Made by a program: the position numbers and the translations under genes. A stretch of 26,805 nt of DNA, taken from contig CALBGG010000058.1 of the NCBI GenBank assembly GCA_937893605.1, forward strand, positions 1 to 26,805, read 5' to 3'. The notes under the pieces are model-generated. The model was not told where the DNA came from and ran no database searches. It saw only the letters and a list, made by a program, of their open reading frames with translations. Numbering within the stretch: the stretch's first letter is position 1; each line of letters begins with the position of its first letter. This document shows, piece by piece, positions 15,097 to 22,596 of this stretch. The stretch comes from an uncultured Clostridia bacterium. GTDB taxonomy: Bacteria > Bacillota > Clostridia > Oscillospirales > Oscillospiraceae.

Positions 15097-15858
15097 TCAA
15101 TCCAAGTCATCCAAGTCGATGACATACTTGCCTTCCATTATTATCTCGCCGTTTGCTATCCTCTGCGTAAGCTCGGCATCGGGCTTTATGCCGTAAAAGA
15201 CCTTTTTCGCCTCGTCGAGGCCGCCTTTATCGCAGAACAGACTGAAGAAATATTCGTTATCCGTCCACAGGAACTCCACTTCGCCCTCCTCATGGATTAT
15301 CTGGATCACCTTATAGCCGTTGAGCACAACATGCTCAAGCTCCGAGCGCTCGGAATCCGCCATCCCGCCGAGCTTGTTGCGCGGATCCTGTGTTACCAGC
15401 TCCTGCGTGAAGCTGATCCAGCCGTCGTTTTCATCCATGTAATCTATAGACACTATTTTTTCATTTATTACTTCGCATACAACTTCATAACCGTCCGGTA
15501 AATATGTAAAATTATATGCCGTTTCGATCTCCGTCGGTGCGTTTTCTATCATACTTCGGTCAACGGTGAAGAAATACATACTGCCGTTATCGTGGACAAA
15601 TATTCCGATAAGCCCTTCCCTGAGCGCGGGGACGGCGAGGACGGTTCCCGTGAGCAAAGCCGCAATTATCGCCGCTATGAGCAGCCTTTTCGCGGTCGTA
15701 TTCACGCAGTGCCAGACATTCGAGCGGCTTTTTTTGATGAGCTTTTCGGACTTGCGCTCAAACTCCGGCGAAAATTCGTGATCTATTTCTTCGGCGGCAG
15801 GAACATAGTCAAAGCTTCGCAGCGCCTTATCAAGAAGCGCATTGTCAAACGCCGACAT
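15097..15858 (-). CDS. Membrane-bound anti-sigma factor, DUF4367 type
   Basis: Probably holds the adjacent ECF sigma factor inactive until an extracellular signal arrives. From the chosen start the protein has 253 residues. A cytoplasmic N-terminal part of about 55 residues opens MSAFDNALLDKALRSFDYVP. One transmembrane helix follows (about 57-77, RLLIAAIIAALLTGTVLAVP), then an extracytoplasmic DUF4367-like domain with YNFTYLPDGYEV, ISFTQELV and VLNGYKVIQI. ATG 15858 is preferred because GGAG stands six bases upstream; ATG 15870 would add four residues but is poorly spaced. It overlaps the sigma gene by 14 bases, the usual coupled arrangement for a sigma and its inhibitor. Its ligand is unknown. 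Confidence 0.82.
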   Translation of the reverse strand: MSAFDNALLDKALRSFDYVPAAEEIDHEFSPEFERKSEKLIKKSRSNVWHCVNTTAKRLLIAAIIAALLTGTVLAVPALREGLIGIFVHDNGSMYFFTVDRSMIENAPTEIETAYNFTYLPDGYEVVCEVINEKIVSIDYMDENDGWISFTQELVTQDPRNKLGGMADSERSELEHVVLNGYKVIQIIHEEGEVEFLWTDNEYFFSLFCDKGGLDEAKKVFYGIKPDAELTQRIANGEIIMEGKYVIDLDDLD

Positions 15859-16420
15859 TGTTTTCTCCATGTTCGAACACCATCCCTTCCTCAATGCACA
15901 GCTTGACGACAAGCTTTCGTGCTCTTGTTATCTGCTTTTTGACAGTCGCCTTTTTTCGTCCGAGCATAAGCGCTGTCTGCTCAACTCCAAGGCCGCAGAC
16001 GCAGTGCAGCAGCAAAACATCGCCGTATATATCCGGCAATTTCTCTATCGCACGCGATATGGTCTCCATGTCCTCGGAGGCCGCGACCCGGTCGAAAACA
16101 TCCTCGTCGTCGGCGATATCCACCTCATCTATATCAAGCTGCATATCGCGCCGCTGCTTCTGCGGAAGAAGATTGAGCGCCGCATTTTTCGCCGCCGTCA
16201 GCGTATACGCGCGCACGACGCGCTTATCGTCGGTCGGCAGGCTTTTTATATTCTGAGCGATGCCCATAAACGCATTCTGCACGGCATCCTCGGCCTCGTG
16301 CTCATCGTTCAATATCTTATTTGCAACAAAGAACATCTGATAGCGATACATATAAAATATCTTCTCGAATCTCCTCAGCTCCGCCGCATCATCAATGACA
16401 GACGCATAAATCATCAGCAA
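15845..16420 (-). CDS. Extracytoplasmic-function RNA polymerase sigma factor
   Basis: Sigma-70 family, ECF type, 191 residues. Region 2 reads FEKIFYMYRYQMFFVANKIL and DEHEAEDAVQNAFMGIAQNI (the EAEDAVQ motif that helps open the -10). A linker of acidic residues follows. Region 4 is LPDIYGDVLLLHCVCGLGVE followed by QTALMLGRKKATVKKQITRA, the helix-turn-helix for the -35. The start is ambiguous: TTG at 16420 has GGGGGG seven bases upstream, while ATG at 16414 is two codons later with poorer spacing. It is cotranscribed with the DUF4367 anti-sigma gene and divergent from a set of secreted-protein genes, which are likely targets by position only. Confidence 0.93.
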   Translation of the reverse strand: MLMIYASVIDDAAELRRFEKIFYMYRYQMFFVANKILNDEHEAEDAVQNAFMGIAQNIKSLPTDDKRVVRAYTLTAAKNAALNLLPQKQRRDMQLDIDEVDIADDEDVFDRVAASEDMETISRAIEKLPDIYGDVLLLHCVCGLGVEQTALMLGRKKATVKKQITRARKLVVKLCIEEGMVFEHGENNVGV

Positions 16421-16443
16421 TGCGATCCCCCCTGTTCGATGAC

Positions 16444-16472
16444 AGTGTATATGATTTTTAACGCTTTTTCAA
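16444..16472 (-). promoter_or_regulatory. Sigma-A-type promoter of the ECF sigma operon
   Basis: On the minus strand TTGAAA (16472-16467) and TACACT (16449-16444) are separated by exactly 17 bases, about 24 bases upstream of the sigma start codon. The good housekeeping match suggests a basal level of sigma and anti-sigma. Confidence 0.6.
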
Positions 16473-16507
16473 GCTGATTGAAAATTAAAAAAAATTTTCC
16501 GAAAATC

Positions 16508-16552
16508 TGTCCCCTTTTTTCGATTTTCTCTGTCTATATAAATAAGGGGACA
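16508..16552 (+). promoter_or_regulatory. Candidate ECF-sigma promoter and inverted TGTCCCCTT repeat in the divergent intergenic region
   Basis: TGTCCCCTT (16508-16516) is repeated in inverse as AAGGGGACA (16544-16552). On the plus strand TGTCCCC is followed after 16 bases by TGTCTATA, about 40 bases before the ATG of the first secreted gene. No convincing TTGACA/TATAAT pair serves that gene. The spacing and the GTC in the -10-like word resemble ECF-type promoters, so this may be the target of the neighbouring sigma factor. This is hypothesis only. Confidence 0.35.
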
Positions 16553-16577
16553 AAAAACACAGAAAGGAGGGATAAAT

Positions 16578-17000
16578 ATGAGAAGGATAGCTTGCTTTAT
16601 ACTGAGTCTTCTGATCATCACCGGTGTACCTGTTTCCGCATGTGCAGCGCAGTCGCCCGGCGGCATTGAGACCCAAAGCCTGTACACGGCCAGACCGACG
16701 GTTACATTTATCATTGTCGGGGATGGGAATTCATCTGTTACGCTCAGGTGCCCCGGTAAAAGCGATGTAACAAAAATCAAAGCGAAGACATGTATCGAGA
16801 AAAAGTCCGGAACCAAGTGGGTCAAGGTAAATGTCGGCACTTCCGATAATTACATTTACCACAGCGTAAACTCTTCAAAAATGGTAAAATCTTTTACTAA
16901 GCAGCTCACCGGCTCCGGCAGCTACCGCTGCACGACAACGTTCACACTGTACGCAAAAACCACAGAATATATCACGATCACCACCTATGCCGAATATTAA
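16578..17000 (+). CDS. Small secreted protein of unknown function (140 aa)
   Basis: First gene divergent from the ECF sigma operon. The start has AAAGGAGGG eight bases upstream. Residues 1-23 are a signal peptide (basic MRR, hydrophobic ACFILSLLIITGVPVSA, cleavage near ACAA). The mature part is about 115 residues, rich in Thr, Ser, Lys and Tyr, with alternating beta-strand pattern (TVTFIIVGDGNSSVTLRC, KIKAKTCIEKKSGTKWVKVN, YRCTTTFTLYAKTTEYITIT). The likely fold is an all-beta extracellular domain. Two mature cysteines besides the one in the signal region could form a disulfide. From memory, small secreted Clostridia proteins share the KKSGTKWVKV and ITIT-AEY style, but I cannot name a family. 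A copy of its last ~25 codons occurs at 18814-18891. Confidence 0.75.
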   Translation: MRRIACFILSLLIITGVPVSACAAQSPGGIETQSLYTARPTVTFIIVGDGNSSVTLRCPGKSDVTKIKAKTCIEKKSGTKWVKVNVGTSDNYIYHSVNSSKMVKSFTKQLTGSGSYRCTTTFTLYAKTTEYITITTYAEY

Positions 17001-17030
17001 TTATTCTAAAATTTCTGCATAACTTCACAA

Positions 17031-17060
17031 ATTATTGCGCATCAATAATACTGGTATTGA
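17031..17060. promoter_or_regulatory. Overlapping inverted repeats upstream of the 309-aa secreted-protein gene
   Basis: ATTATTG-CGCAT-CAATAAT (17031-17049) overlaps TCAATA-N7-TATTGA (17042-17060). Three related half-sites thus lie just ahead of the AAAGGAG ribosome-binding site of the next gene. It could be an operator, or a hairpin that modulates translation of the downstream gene. The T-poor tail argues against a terminator. Confidence 0.35.
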
Positions 17061-17077
17061 TAAAGGAGTTTTGATCA

Positions 17078-18007
17078 ATGAACAGAAAAAAACTTACACC
17101 ATTTTTCTTAATACTCGCACTGGTCATTTGCATCAGCGGAGTTGCTTTCGCTTCATCAACAGATAAGCAAGGAACGAACTATGAAAATTCCGGAAAAGCT
17201 GTCGAGGAGTACACCTTTAATGATTTGAAAAAAATACCATATATTAAAGAGAACATCTATAACAGCATGATAAACAGCGTCGATTTTTACGATGCTGTCG
17301 AGGGCAGCTTTACAACCACATTCATCCGCGCAGGCGAGGATGTGACAATCGACTTCAAGGTCGATATCCCACAGCAGGTCGCAATTGAGAGCGTCAGGGG
17401 AAGTATTGAGAATCTGCAAAGCGTCTGCATGGATGAAATACTCTACAGCTACAACGCGAGCAATGATGATTATATCGAGTGTTACTATGCTTCCCAGCTT
17501 GACAGCTCAGAACGGAGCGTCAAGCTTGATTACAACGCTTGCTTGCCGCATGCGCAGAAAATGGCGTTTTTTGACGGTGAAAAAGCAATCTATGACCGCG
17601 TTGTGACGATGGACGACGGTGAGCGCGGCTATTACTACAGGCCGGACATAACAAACACCGCCTATGCATCTCAGTGCATTTTCCCGCAGTCGCTCGGCAT
17701 GGCGCTTCTTCCCGACATGGATAACTGGGATGTAAGTGGTGTGCGGCAGTGCCTGGGCAGACAGGCAGTGGTTATACGCGGCACAGTCACCGACCCCAGC
17801 TACGCGGAGAAGATATCCTCCGACAGTTTTGAGATGACTGTGGATATGGAGACCGGCGTGCTTCTTGAACTCAAAGGCTTTTCGGGCAGTGAGCTTACTC
17901 AGCACATTGAAATGAAAAATATACACTTCCTCTCTTCTGGCGCGGATAATGGCATAGTAAATGATGCTAAAAACGCTATAAACGTTATAAACAATTTGAC
18001 AAAGTGA
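17078..18007 (+). CDS. Secreted protein, possibly LolA/RseB-like fold (309 aa)
   Basis: Start supported by AAAGGAG nine bases upstream. Signal peptide 1-26 (MNRKKLTPFFLILALVICIS, cleavage near AFAS). No lipobox and no further membrane helix, so it is exported. The C-terminal half has the pattern DSFEMTVDMETGVLLELKGF and IEMKNIHFLSSG. This is how proteins of the LolA/RseB-like sheet fold (sensor or carrier proteins often beside Gram-positive ECF sigma factors) describe a strand, a turn and a strand. The match is by pattern only. Cysteines at about 117, 135, 154, 200 and 226 are unusual in number for a secreted protein. The next gene starts ten bases after its stop, so the two are cotranscribed. 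Confidence 0.75.
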   Translation: MNRKKLTPFFLILALVICISGVAFASSTDKQGTNYENSGKAVEEYTFNDLKKIPYIKENIYNSMINSVDFYDAVEGSFTTTFIRAGEDVTIDFKVDIPQQVAIESVRGSIENLQSVCMDEILYSYNASNDDYIECYYASQLDSSERSVKLDYNACLPHAQKMAFFDGEKAIYDRVVTMDDGERGYYYRPDITNTAYASQCIFPQSLGMALLPDMDNWDVSGVRQCLGRQAVVIRGTVTDPSYAEKISSDSFEMTVDMETGVLLELKGFSGSELTQHIEMKNIHFLSSGADNGIVNDAKNAINVINNLTK

Positions 18008-18017
18008 GGTGAAATAT

Positions 18018-18590
18018 ATGAAAAGAGCAATTACGCTTATTATTGCAGCAAGTATAATTCTGAGCTGCTTTTCGTTTCCTGCTTTAGCTGAGTCGACAGC
18101 TCCGGCAAGAGCATCGAAAACAATATCATACTATATTGACAATGATACATCAGACACTACCAACTGCTACAACATCCGCTCCGGCTATGCCGCATACATA
18201 AAGGATAGCGATTACTACAACGGAGATCTTCGCAGGACTTATTCATCTAGCAGATCCGATTCTTATTCGTGGATGAGAAAGACATCGTTTGGTAATGTTG
18301 TGCAATACGAGCCGATATACCTAACAATAGGTGTTTACTTGAAAAGCACAGTTTTGTCTGACTCCGCTGCACGTTATTGGTGCGCCCAGCACGATGCCGC
18401 ATACATAATGTTTTCTTTAAATCAGTCCACTAATGCTAATGGCTGGTCGTTTCACAAATACACAATAAAAACAAACTCCTCTACAGCAGGATGGTACAAT
18501 ATCCAAGGCGTTGAGGTCATGCCTTCCGGAACTGGCAGCGGCTATTCCGCCGCAGATGCAATTTCCGTATATGCCAGTACATCAAGATAA
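18018..18590 (+). CDS. Small secreted protein of unknown function (190 aa)
   Basis: ATG 18018 is chosen because GAGGTG lies about seven bases upstream; a GTG at 18009 overlaps that site. Signal peptide 1-25 (MKRAITLIIAASIILSCFSF, cleavage near ALAE). The mature protein is Ser/Tyr/Thr-rich and aromatic (SYYIDNDTSDTTNCYNIRSG, SYSWMRKTSFGN, YEPIYLTIGVYLK, NANGWSFHKYTIKTN) and probably all beta. No catalytic motif is visible. It follows the 309-residue gene by ten bases and presumably belongs to the same transcript. Codon use is more AT-rich than in the flanking housekeeping genes. Confidence 0.75.
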   Translation: MKRAITLIIAASIILSCFSFPALAESTAPARASKTISYYIDNDTSDTTNCYNIRSGYAAYIKDSDYYNGDLRRTYSSSRSDSYSWMRKTSFGNVVQYEPIYLTIGVYLKSTVLSDSAARYWCAQHDAAYIMFSLNQSTNANGWSFHKYTIKTNSSTAGWYNIQGVEVMPSGTGSGYSAADAISVYASTSR

Positions 18591-18813
18591 ACTCACATAG
18601 TATAGCAGCACACATGGCAGGTCTTCCCTGCCCTGCGTATTTCCTAAACTCCATGTTAAATTTACCAACTATCCGCCGATCCCTTTGTGCAGCATGCAGA
18701 ATTTTTCAATTTTGCAGAATGATTGTTCCAATACCATGATTTTTGTGTATAATATAGGTAACAGTAAATCAAAACATCACTTTTTGACGAAAGGACGTGA
18801 TCCCGATGGGCTT
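18591..18813 (+). other. Intergenic stretch with a short hairpin and a promoter-like site
   Basis: No gene found. GGCAGG-TCTTC-CCTGCC (18616-18632) is a 6-bp GC hairpin without a T tract, at best a weak terminator for the preceding genes. TATAAT at 18748-18753 with TTGTTC 19 bases upstream could be a promoter for the 167-aa gene downstream. Confidence 0.4.
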
Positions 18814-18891
18814 ATAAGCGGCTCGATAACGTTCACACTGTACGCAAAAACCACGGAAACTATCACGATCACCAACTATGCCGAATATTAA
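18814..18891 (+). pseudogene. Duplicated 3' fragment of the 140-aa secreted-protein gene
   Basis: Encodes only ISGSITFTLYAKTTETITIT followed by NYAEY and a stop. Bases 18828-18892 match 16937-17001 at 61 of 65 positions by direct reading. There is no start codon with a ribosome-binding site and no signal peptide in frame. It looks like the remnant of a paralogous copy whose 5' part was deleted, or of a tandem duplication around the intervening genes. It ends 18 bases before the next gene's ATG. Confidence 0.75.
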
Positions 18892-18909
18892 TAACAAAGG
18901 AGAACAAAA

Positions 18910-19413
18910 ATGAAGTTTAGAAAATTCTTGTGCTTTGTCCTTATATTTGCTATTATGATGTCACTGGGCGTGACAGCTTTTGCGGAGGACATTAATTCTT
19001 ATGATTCTAAGATTGTATTCGACGACACCCTTAATGCAAGTTTGAGAAGCCTGTCTAAGCCGACCAAAGAATGGGTTCTCAAAAACCACATTTATAAAGC
19101 TAACCTCGAACTGGTTTCCACATCATGGTTGTATACAAATTATTACTTTCATTGTAGTGATTCTGGTAAAATACTGCTTGAGGGAATGGTTTACTCCGAT
19201 ACCGGACGTCCTACTCCAATGAAAATTGGCGTGTATAGCTTAACTACCAAAAGATTTGTTGACTCTTACACAGTCGAATCATCGCTAAAAGGAACATACT
19301 TTACACATAGTTTTAATGGGTTGTACAAATCATCAAAATATGCAATCGCATTTGTCGCTGTTTATGATGGCTTTTCGCACGACTCTGTGCACGGATGGTG
19401 CTATATCAAATAA
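18910..19413 (+). CDS. Small secreted protein of unknown function (167 aa)
   Basis: ATG with AAAGGAG seven bases upstream. Signal peptide 1-25 (MKFRKFLCFVLIFAIMMSLG, cleavage near AFAE). The mature domain of about 140 residues carries YYFHCSDSGKILLEGMVYSD, MKIGVYSLTTKRFVDSYTVE and YKSSKYAIAFVAVYDGFSH, typical of a beta-sandwich. No recognised family and no membrane anchor. It is notably AT-rich compared with its neighbours. Being the fourth short exported protein in the row, it probably belongs to the same functional set as 16578-18590. Confidence 0.75.
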   Translation: MKFRKFLCFVLIFAIMMSLGVTAFAEDINSYDSKIVFDDTLNASLRSLSKPTKEWVLKNHIYKANLELVSTSWLYTNYYFHCSDSGKILLEGMVYSDTGRPTPMKIGVYSLTTKRFVDSYTVESSLKGTYFTHSFNGLYKSSKYAIAFVAVYDGFSHDSVHGWCYIK

Positions 19414-19465
19414 ATAATAGTGCCGCATTTCCAATTTAACTATCCACTAAAAGGAGAACACGAGC

Positions 19466-19951
19466 ATGAAAAGCAAAAGGCCGCTGCTTATCGCCGTATT
19501 TATCGTTTACTGCGCGGCGGTGGCGTATGTTACTCTTATGCGCAGCGCGGCAGCTGTATTCGATACATTCGACATGCTGGGCACGGACGGCTTCATGAGC
19601 TATCGCGAGCTGCTGAGCGCGAACCTGAACCTGATCCCGTTTTTCAGCTTCTATAATTTTATAACGATGCCGGTGAAGACAGGCATCGTCGTGCGCGGTT
19701 TTTTGGTGAATCTGTTCGGCAATCTGCTTCTGTTTCTGCCGTGGGGGCTTCTGCTCCCCTGCATAAGCGAGAAAATGCGCAGCGCAAAGCGCTTTTTCGC
19801 GGTGACCTCGGCGGTCATTATCTGCATTGAACTTATCCAGCTGTTCACCCTGCTCGGCGCATGCGATATCGAAGATTACCTGCTCAACATCATCGGAGCT
19901 CTCATCGGCTTCGCCGCGTCGCGGAGGCTGATAGCCAAAAGCGCCGCGTGA
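19466..19951 (+). CDS. VanZ-family integral membrane protein
   Basis: 161 residues with four predicted helices and the VanZ pattern: SANLNLIPFFSFYNF, LVNLFGNLLLFLPWGLLLPC, ICIELIQLFTLLGACDIEDY and LLNIIGALIGF. VanZ of Enterococcus gives low-level teicoplanin resistance, but most members of the family, including chromosomal ones in Clostridia, have no known role. No other van gene is near, so a resistance function is not implied. Start: ATG with AAGGAG nine bases upstream. The gene is GC-richer than the secreted-protein genes before it, so it may mark the end of the AT-rich insert. Confidence 0.88.
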   Translation: MKSKRPLLIAVFIVYCAAVAYVTLMRSAAAVFDTFDMLGTDGFMSYRELLSANLNLIPFFSFYNFITMPVKTGIVVRGFLVNLFGNLLLFLPWGLLLPCISEKMRSAKRFFAVTSAVIICIELIQLFTLLGACDIEDYLLNIIGALIGFAASRRLIAKSAA

Positions 19952-19992
19952 GCTGCACGGGATAAAACAGACATTACAGGAGTTGATTGTTT

Positions 19993-20652
19993 ATGAAAAA
20001 ACGTTTGGCAATAATATTAGGCTCAATTTTGGTGGTCGCCATAATCGTCTCGGTGTGCGCAATATCATTCGGCGACGGCGTTTCGCTGCTCGAATCTCTC
20101 GGCATTATTTCCAAAACGCACAATGACGACACCGTTGTTGCCGAGTATAACGGCTTCAAGGTGACTCAGGCAATGATAGACACCCAGCGCAGCGCGGGCA
20201 ATTTGGCCGGGGACGATACTCAGTCGGATGCCAACATGAAGGATGACTCCGACAGAGCGATAATCGACCGGCTGATAACCGGGCAGATGCTCACCGACGA
20301 GGCCGAGGCTCGCGGAGTTGCCGCCACGCAGGAGGAAATGGACGAGAATCTTGCGACTCTGAAAGGCGCATATGAGCAGTATGACGACGTAAAGAAAATG
20401 ATCGACGATTACTGCAAGGGCGCGGGCATAAGCATCGATGAGTACTGGAAGCAGGTATATGACCAGTCCTACGGCAGGATATCCCGAACGAATCTGAAGC
20501 TCGCGCTGTGCAAAGAGTATTGCAGCGAGATCGGCTACACCGGCGATTATGAGGAAATGATGCAGACCGAGGAATTCGATAATTACTACAACGAATACAG
20601 GGCGGAGCTGCTCAGCTCACACAGCGCCGATATACAGTATTACAGCAAATAG
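19993..20652 (+). CDS. SurA/PrsA-type N-terminal chaperone-domain protein, membrane-anchored
   Basis: ATG 19993 is chosen; AGGAG lies ten bases upstream, while TTG 19987 is too close to it. The 219-residue protein has an N-terminal membrane segment (about 5-25, LAIILGSILVVAIIVSVCAI). A helical extracellular domain follows with VVAEYNGFKVTQAMIDTQRS, AIIDRLITGQMLTDEAEARG and ATQEEMDENLATLKGAYEQY, the arrangement of the SurA/PrsA N-terminal domain. No parvulin peptidyl-prolyl isomerase domain follows, so it would be a chaperone-only member. The neighbouring exported proteins could be clients, but this is inference. Confidence 0.78.
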   Translation: MKKRLAIILGSILVVAIIVSVCAISFGDGVSLLESLGIISKTHNDDTVVAEYNGFKVTQAMIDTQRSAGNLAGDDTQSDANMKDDSDRAIIDRLITGQMLTDEAEARGVAATQEEMDENLATLKGAYEQYDDVKKMIDDYCKGAGISIDEYWKQVYDQSYGRISRTNLKLALCKEYCSEIGYTGDYEEMMQTEEFDNYYNEYRAELLSSHSADIQYYSK

Positions 20653-20702
20653 GCTTTTGTAAGACGAAACCTCAGAATATTCCGAACAAAGGGTGTGGTG
20701 AA

Positions 20703-20978
20703 ATGAAAGATCCCGTGAAGCTTTGCGGAAAGGCAACTATTATAGCGGTCAGTATAATCTTCGTGCTTACCATCATCAGCGACGTTATCGGTAGCACAGT
20801 GGCCTACTACATATGCTTTGGCATAAGCTTCGGCGTTCTTGTCGCGCTTTGCGTTTGCTTCATCATCAATTGGAAATGTCCGTACTGCAAAAAGGGGCTT
20901 CCTTTGGCGGTAGCGGAGTTCTGCCCCTATTGCGGCAAGCGCATCCACTATAAGGACGATCCGCAGGATAAGGAGTAA
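20703..20978 (+). CDS. Small membrane protein with C-terminal zinc ribbon (91 aa)
   Basis: Two hydrophobic segments (about 10-32 and 33-56, AIIAVSIIFVLTIISDVIG-like then YYICFGISFGVLVALCVCFI) are followed by a cytoplasmic zinc ribbon CPYCKKGLPLAVAEFCPYCG (two CxxC pairs). The start codon follows a run containing GGTGTGGTGAA, a weak ribosome-binding site. Function unknown. It is one of two zinc-ribbon genes in tandem here. Confidence 0.7.
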   Translation: MKDPVKLCGKATIIAVSIIFVLTIISDVIGSTVAYYICFGISFGVLVALCVCFIINWKCPYCKKGLPLAVAEFCPYCGKRIHYKDDPQDKE

Positions 20979-21090
20979 GATTCTTTCCCGTTTTGTTGCC
21001 GGCATGCTGTTTAATGTGCAGTGAAGCAGTCTGTCGGCGACATGAAAGGGGTCTTGAAAACGATGAAAAGCATATTGAGGAGGTCACAGC

Positions 21091-21339
21091 ATGGATAAAA
21101 CATGCCCGTACTGCGGCGGCGAGATGCTGCCCGGGTACATGCAAAGCCGCGACGGCGTATGCTGGAGCACGAAGAAAAAGCTCGTCCCGGCGCTCCCCGG
21201 CCTTGCGAAGGATGAGCTTTATCTGTCGGACAGCAGCGCAGCTATCGAGGCATACAACTGCCCGAAGTGCCGCGCGATACTGATAAGCTACAAGGACTAT
21301 CCATATGACCATCCGATATTTCATTTGGATAACAAATAA
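21091..21339 (+). CDS. Zinc-ribbon protein, DUF6487-like (82 aa)
   Basis: Short soluble protein with CPYCGGEMLPGYMQSRDGVC at the N-terminus and CPKCRAIL in the second half; the pairs C5/C8 and C57/C60 would bind one zinc ion. The order CPYCGGEM followed by a W residue and a late CPKC pair resembles the DUF6487 family seen in Firmicutes (from memory). ATG with GAGGAGG seven bases upstream. The 112 bases before it hold no convincing gene. It is the last gene before a bidirectional terminator. Confidence 0.75.
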   Translation: MDKTCPYCGGEMLPGYMQSRDGVCWSTKKKLVPALPGLAKDELYLSDSSAAIEAYNCPKCRAILISYKDYPYDHPIFHLDNK

Positions 21340-21369
21340 GAGTGCAATATGTTTATTATTTGGTTATAG

Positions 21370-21400
21370 AAAAAATCGACCCCATAGGGTCGATTTTTTT
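21370..21400. terminator. Bidirectional rho-independent terminator
   Basis: AAAAATCGACCC (21371-21382) and GGGTCGATTTTT (21387-21398) form a 12-bp stem with loop CATA. There is a T tract on the plus side and an A tract on the other, so it works for both the zinc-ribbon gene (+) and the convergent pot operon (-). Confidence 0.9.
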
Positions 21401-21408
21401 GTTGATTC

Positions 21409-22596
21409 TTATTGCTTCCACTTTTTGCAGCGGTTTGCTATGCGTTTTTTCTTACGCACGTTGTGGATGACGAAGTACGCCGCGAGCAGCACGACAACGG
21501 CGCACATGCACACGATGGCATATGTGTCCACGCCGCCCTGGGTCTTGACCTGGAGCCAAAGTGAATCGGTAAAGCGGCTGGTTTCCTCGGAGAGGTTAAT
21601 GAACGCTCTGCCGTTAGAGAGCGTCTCCTGTGTGGGATAGGCGATCTCGCTTGAGGCGGTCTCCGGATCCATGTACTGCTTTGCCTCGGATATCGGCGTT
21701 GAGTAGCCGAGGTAATCGAGGTTCTCGCCCGATATCTCGGGGTCGCACAGGAAGTTTATATACGCTTCGGCCGCGGCCTTGTTCTGGCAGCCCTTCGGGA
21801 TGCAGGCAGCGTCGATGAAGAGATTGAAGCCCTCCTTCGGGAAGTAAAAGCCGAGGTCGGGGTTTTCCTTAGCCATCAGCAGGTAGTCGCCGGCATAGTA
21901 CGGCGCTATCCACGCCTCCTCGCGCTCCATCTTGCTGAAGATCTGATCCATGACGTACTCCTGAACGAGCGGCTTCTGCTCGATGAGCTTATAGGCCGCC
22001 GAGCGCAGCTCGTCCTGATCCTCGGAGTTGATATCTATACCCAGCAGAAACTCCGCTATTGCAAACGCGTCGCGCGGGTTATCGAACATGAGTATCTTGC
22101 CGGAATACTTATCATTCCACAAAAGATCCCACGAGCCGAGGTCAGCTTCGGAAACGTACTTTTTGTTGTATATAACGCCGACCGTTCCCCAGGTGTAGGG
22201 CACGGAGTATTTATTCTCCGGGTCGTAGGACGTGTTTTTGTACGCATCGTCCACGAGGGCGTAGTTGGGTATGTTCGAGTAATCAAGCTCCTCGAGCATG
22301 TCTTCTTCGATCAGGCGCGCTATCATATAGTCAGACGGAATTATGACGTCATAGCTGCTGCCTCCGGTCTTGAGCTTGGTGTACATGGTCTCGTTCGAGT
22401 CGAAGGTCATGTAGTTTACCTTGATGCCGGTCTTCTCGGTGAAAGCCTTGTTGACGTCGATATAGCCGTCGGTACCGTCGGAGATATACTGACCCCAGTT
22501 GTAGACGTTTATCGTCACATCGTCGGCTTTGGCCTGCACGGGCAGCATGGTAAATATCGCAAGGGCGCACAGCAGCAGCGGTATTATTCTCTTCAT
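21409..22596 (-). CDS. potD: Spermidine/putrescine ABC transporter, substrate-binding protein with C-terminal membrane anchor
   Basis: Extracellular polyamine receptor for PotABC. The 395 residues start with a signal peptide (1-24, cleavage after VQAKA) and the family opening VTINVYNWGQYISDG. Further family segments are YDVIIPSDYMIARL, VPYTWGTVGVIYNKK, GDYLLMAKENPDLGFYFPKE and YINFLCDPEISGENLDYLGY. There is no lipobox cysteine near the signal peptide. Instead the protein ends in a hydrophobic helix (about 359-378, YAIVCMCAVVVLLAAYFVIH) and a basic tail RKKKR, which would keep it on the membrane. The start overlaps the potC stop by 4 bases (ATGA). Confidence 0.95.
   Translation of the reverse strand: MKRIIPLLLCALAIFTMLPVQAKADDVTINVYNWGQYISDGTDGYIDVNKAFTEKTGIKVNYMTFDSNETMYTKLKTGGSSYDVIIPSDYMIARLIEEDMLEELDYSNIPNYALVDDAYKNTSYDPENKYSVPYTWGTVGVIYNKKYVSEADLGSWDLLWNDKYSGKILMFDNPRDAFAIAEFLLGIDINSEDQDELRSAAYKLIEQKPLVQEYVMDQIFSKMEREEAWIAPYYAGDYLLMAKENPDLGFYFPKEGFNLFIDAACIPKGCQNKAAAEAYINFLCDPEISGENLDYLGYSTPISEAKQYMDPETASSEIAYPTQETLSNGRAFINLSEETSRFTDSLWLQVKTQGGVDTYAIVCMCAVVVLLAAYFVIHNVRKKKRIANRCKKWKQ

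Noticed and set aside
18685..18891. A 68-codon frame ending in the duplicated secreted-protein fragment
   Set aside because: It begins in non-coding sequence, spans the promoter-like TATAAT, and has no ribosome-binding site or signal peptide. Only the last 25 codons are of gene origin, so it is called a pseudogene fragment.
19466..19951. VanZ-family gene as evidence of glycopeptide resistance
   Set aside because: No other van genes are present; most chromosomal VanZ-family proteins have no shown link to resistance.
21051..21107. A possible 18-codon ORF (MKGVLKTMKSILRRSQHG) overlapping the start of the 82-residue zinc-ribbon gene
   Set aside because: No ribosome-binding site of its own, and it contains the ribosome-binding site of the real gene; probably chance.
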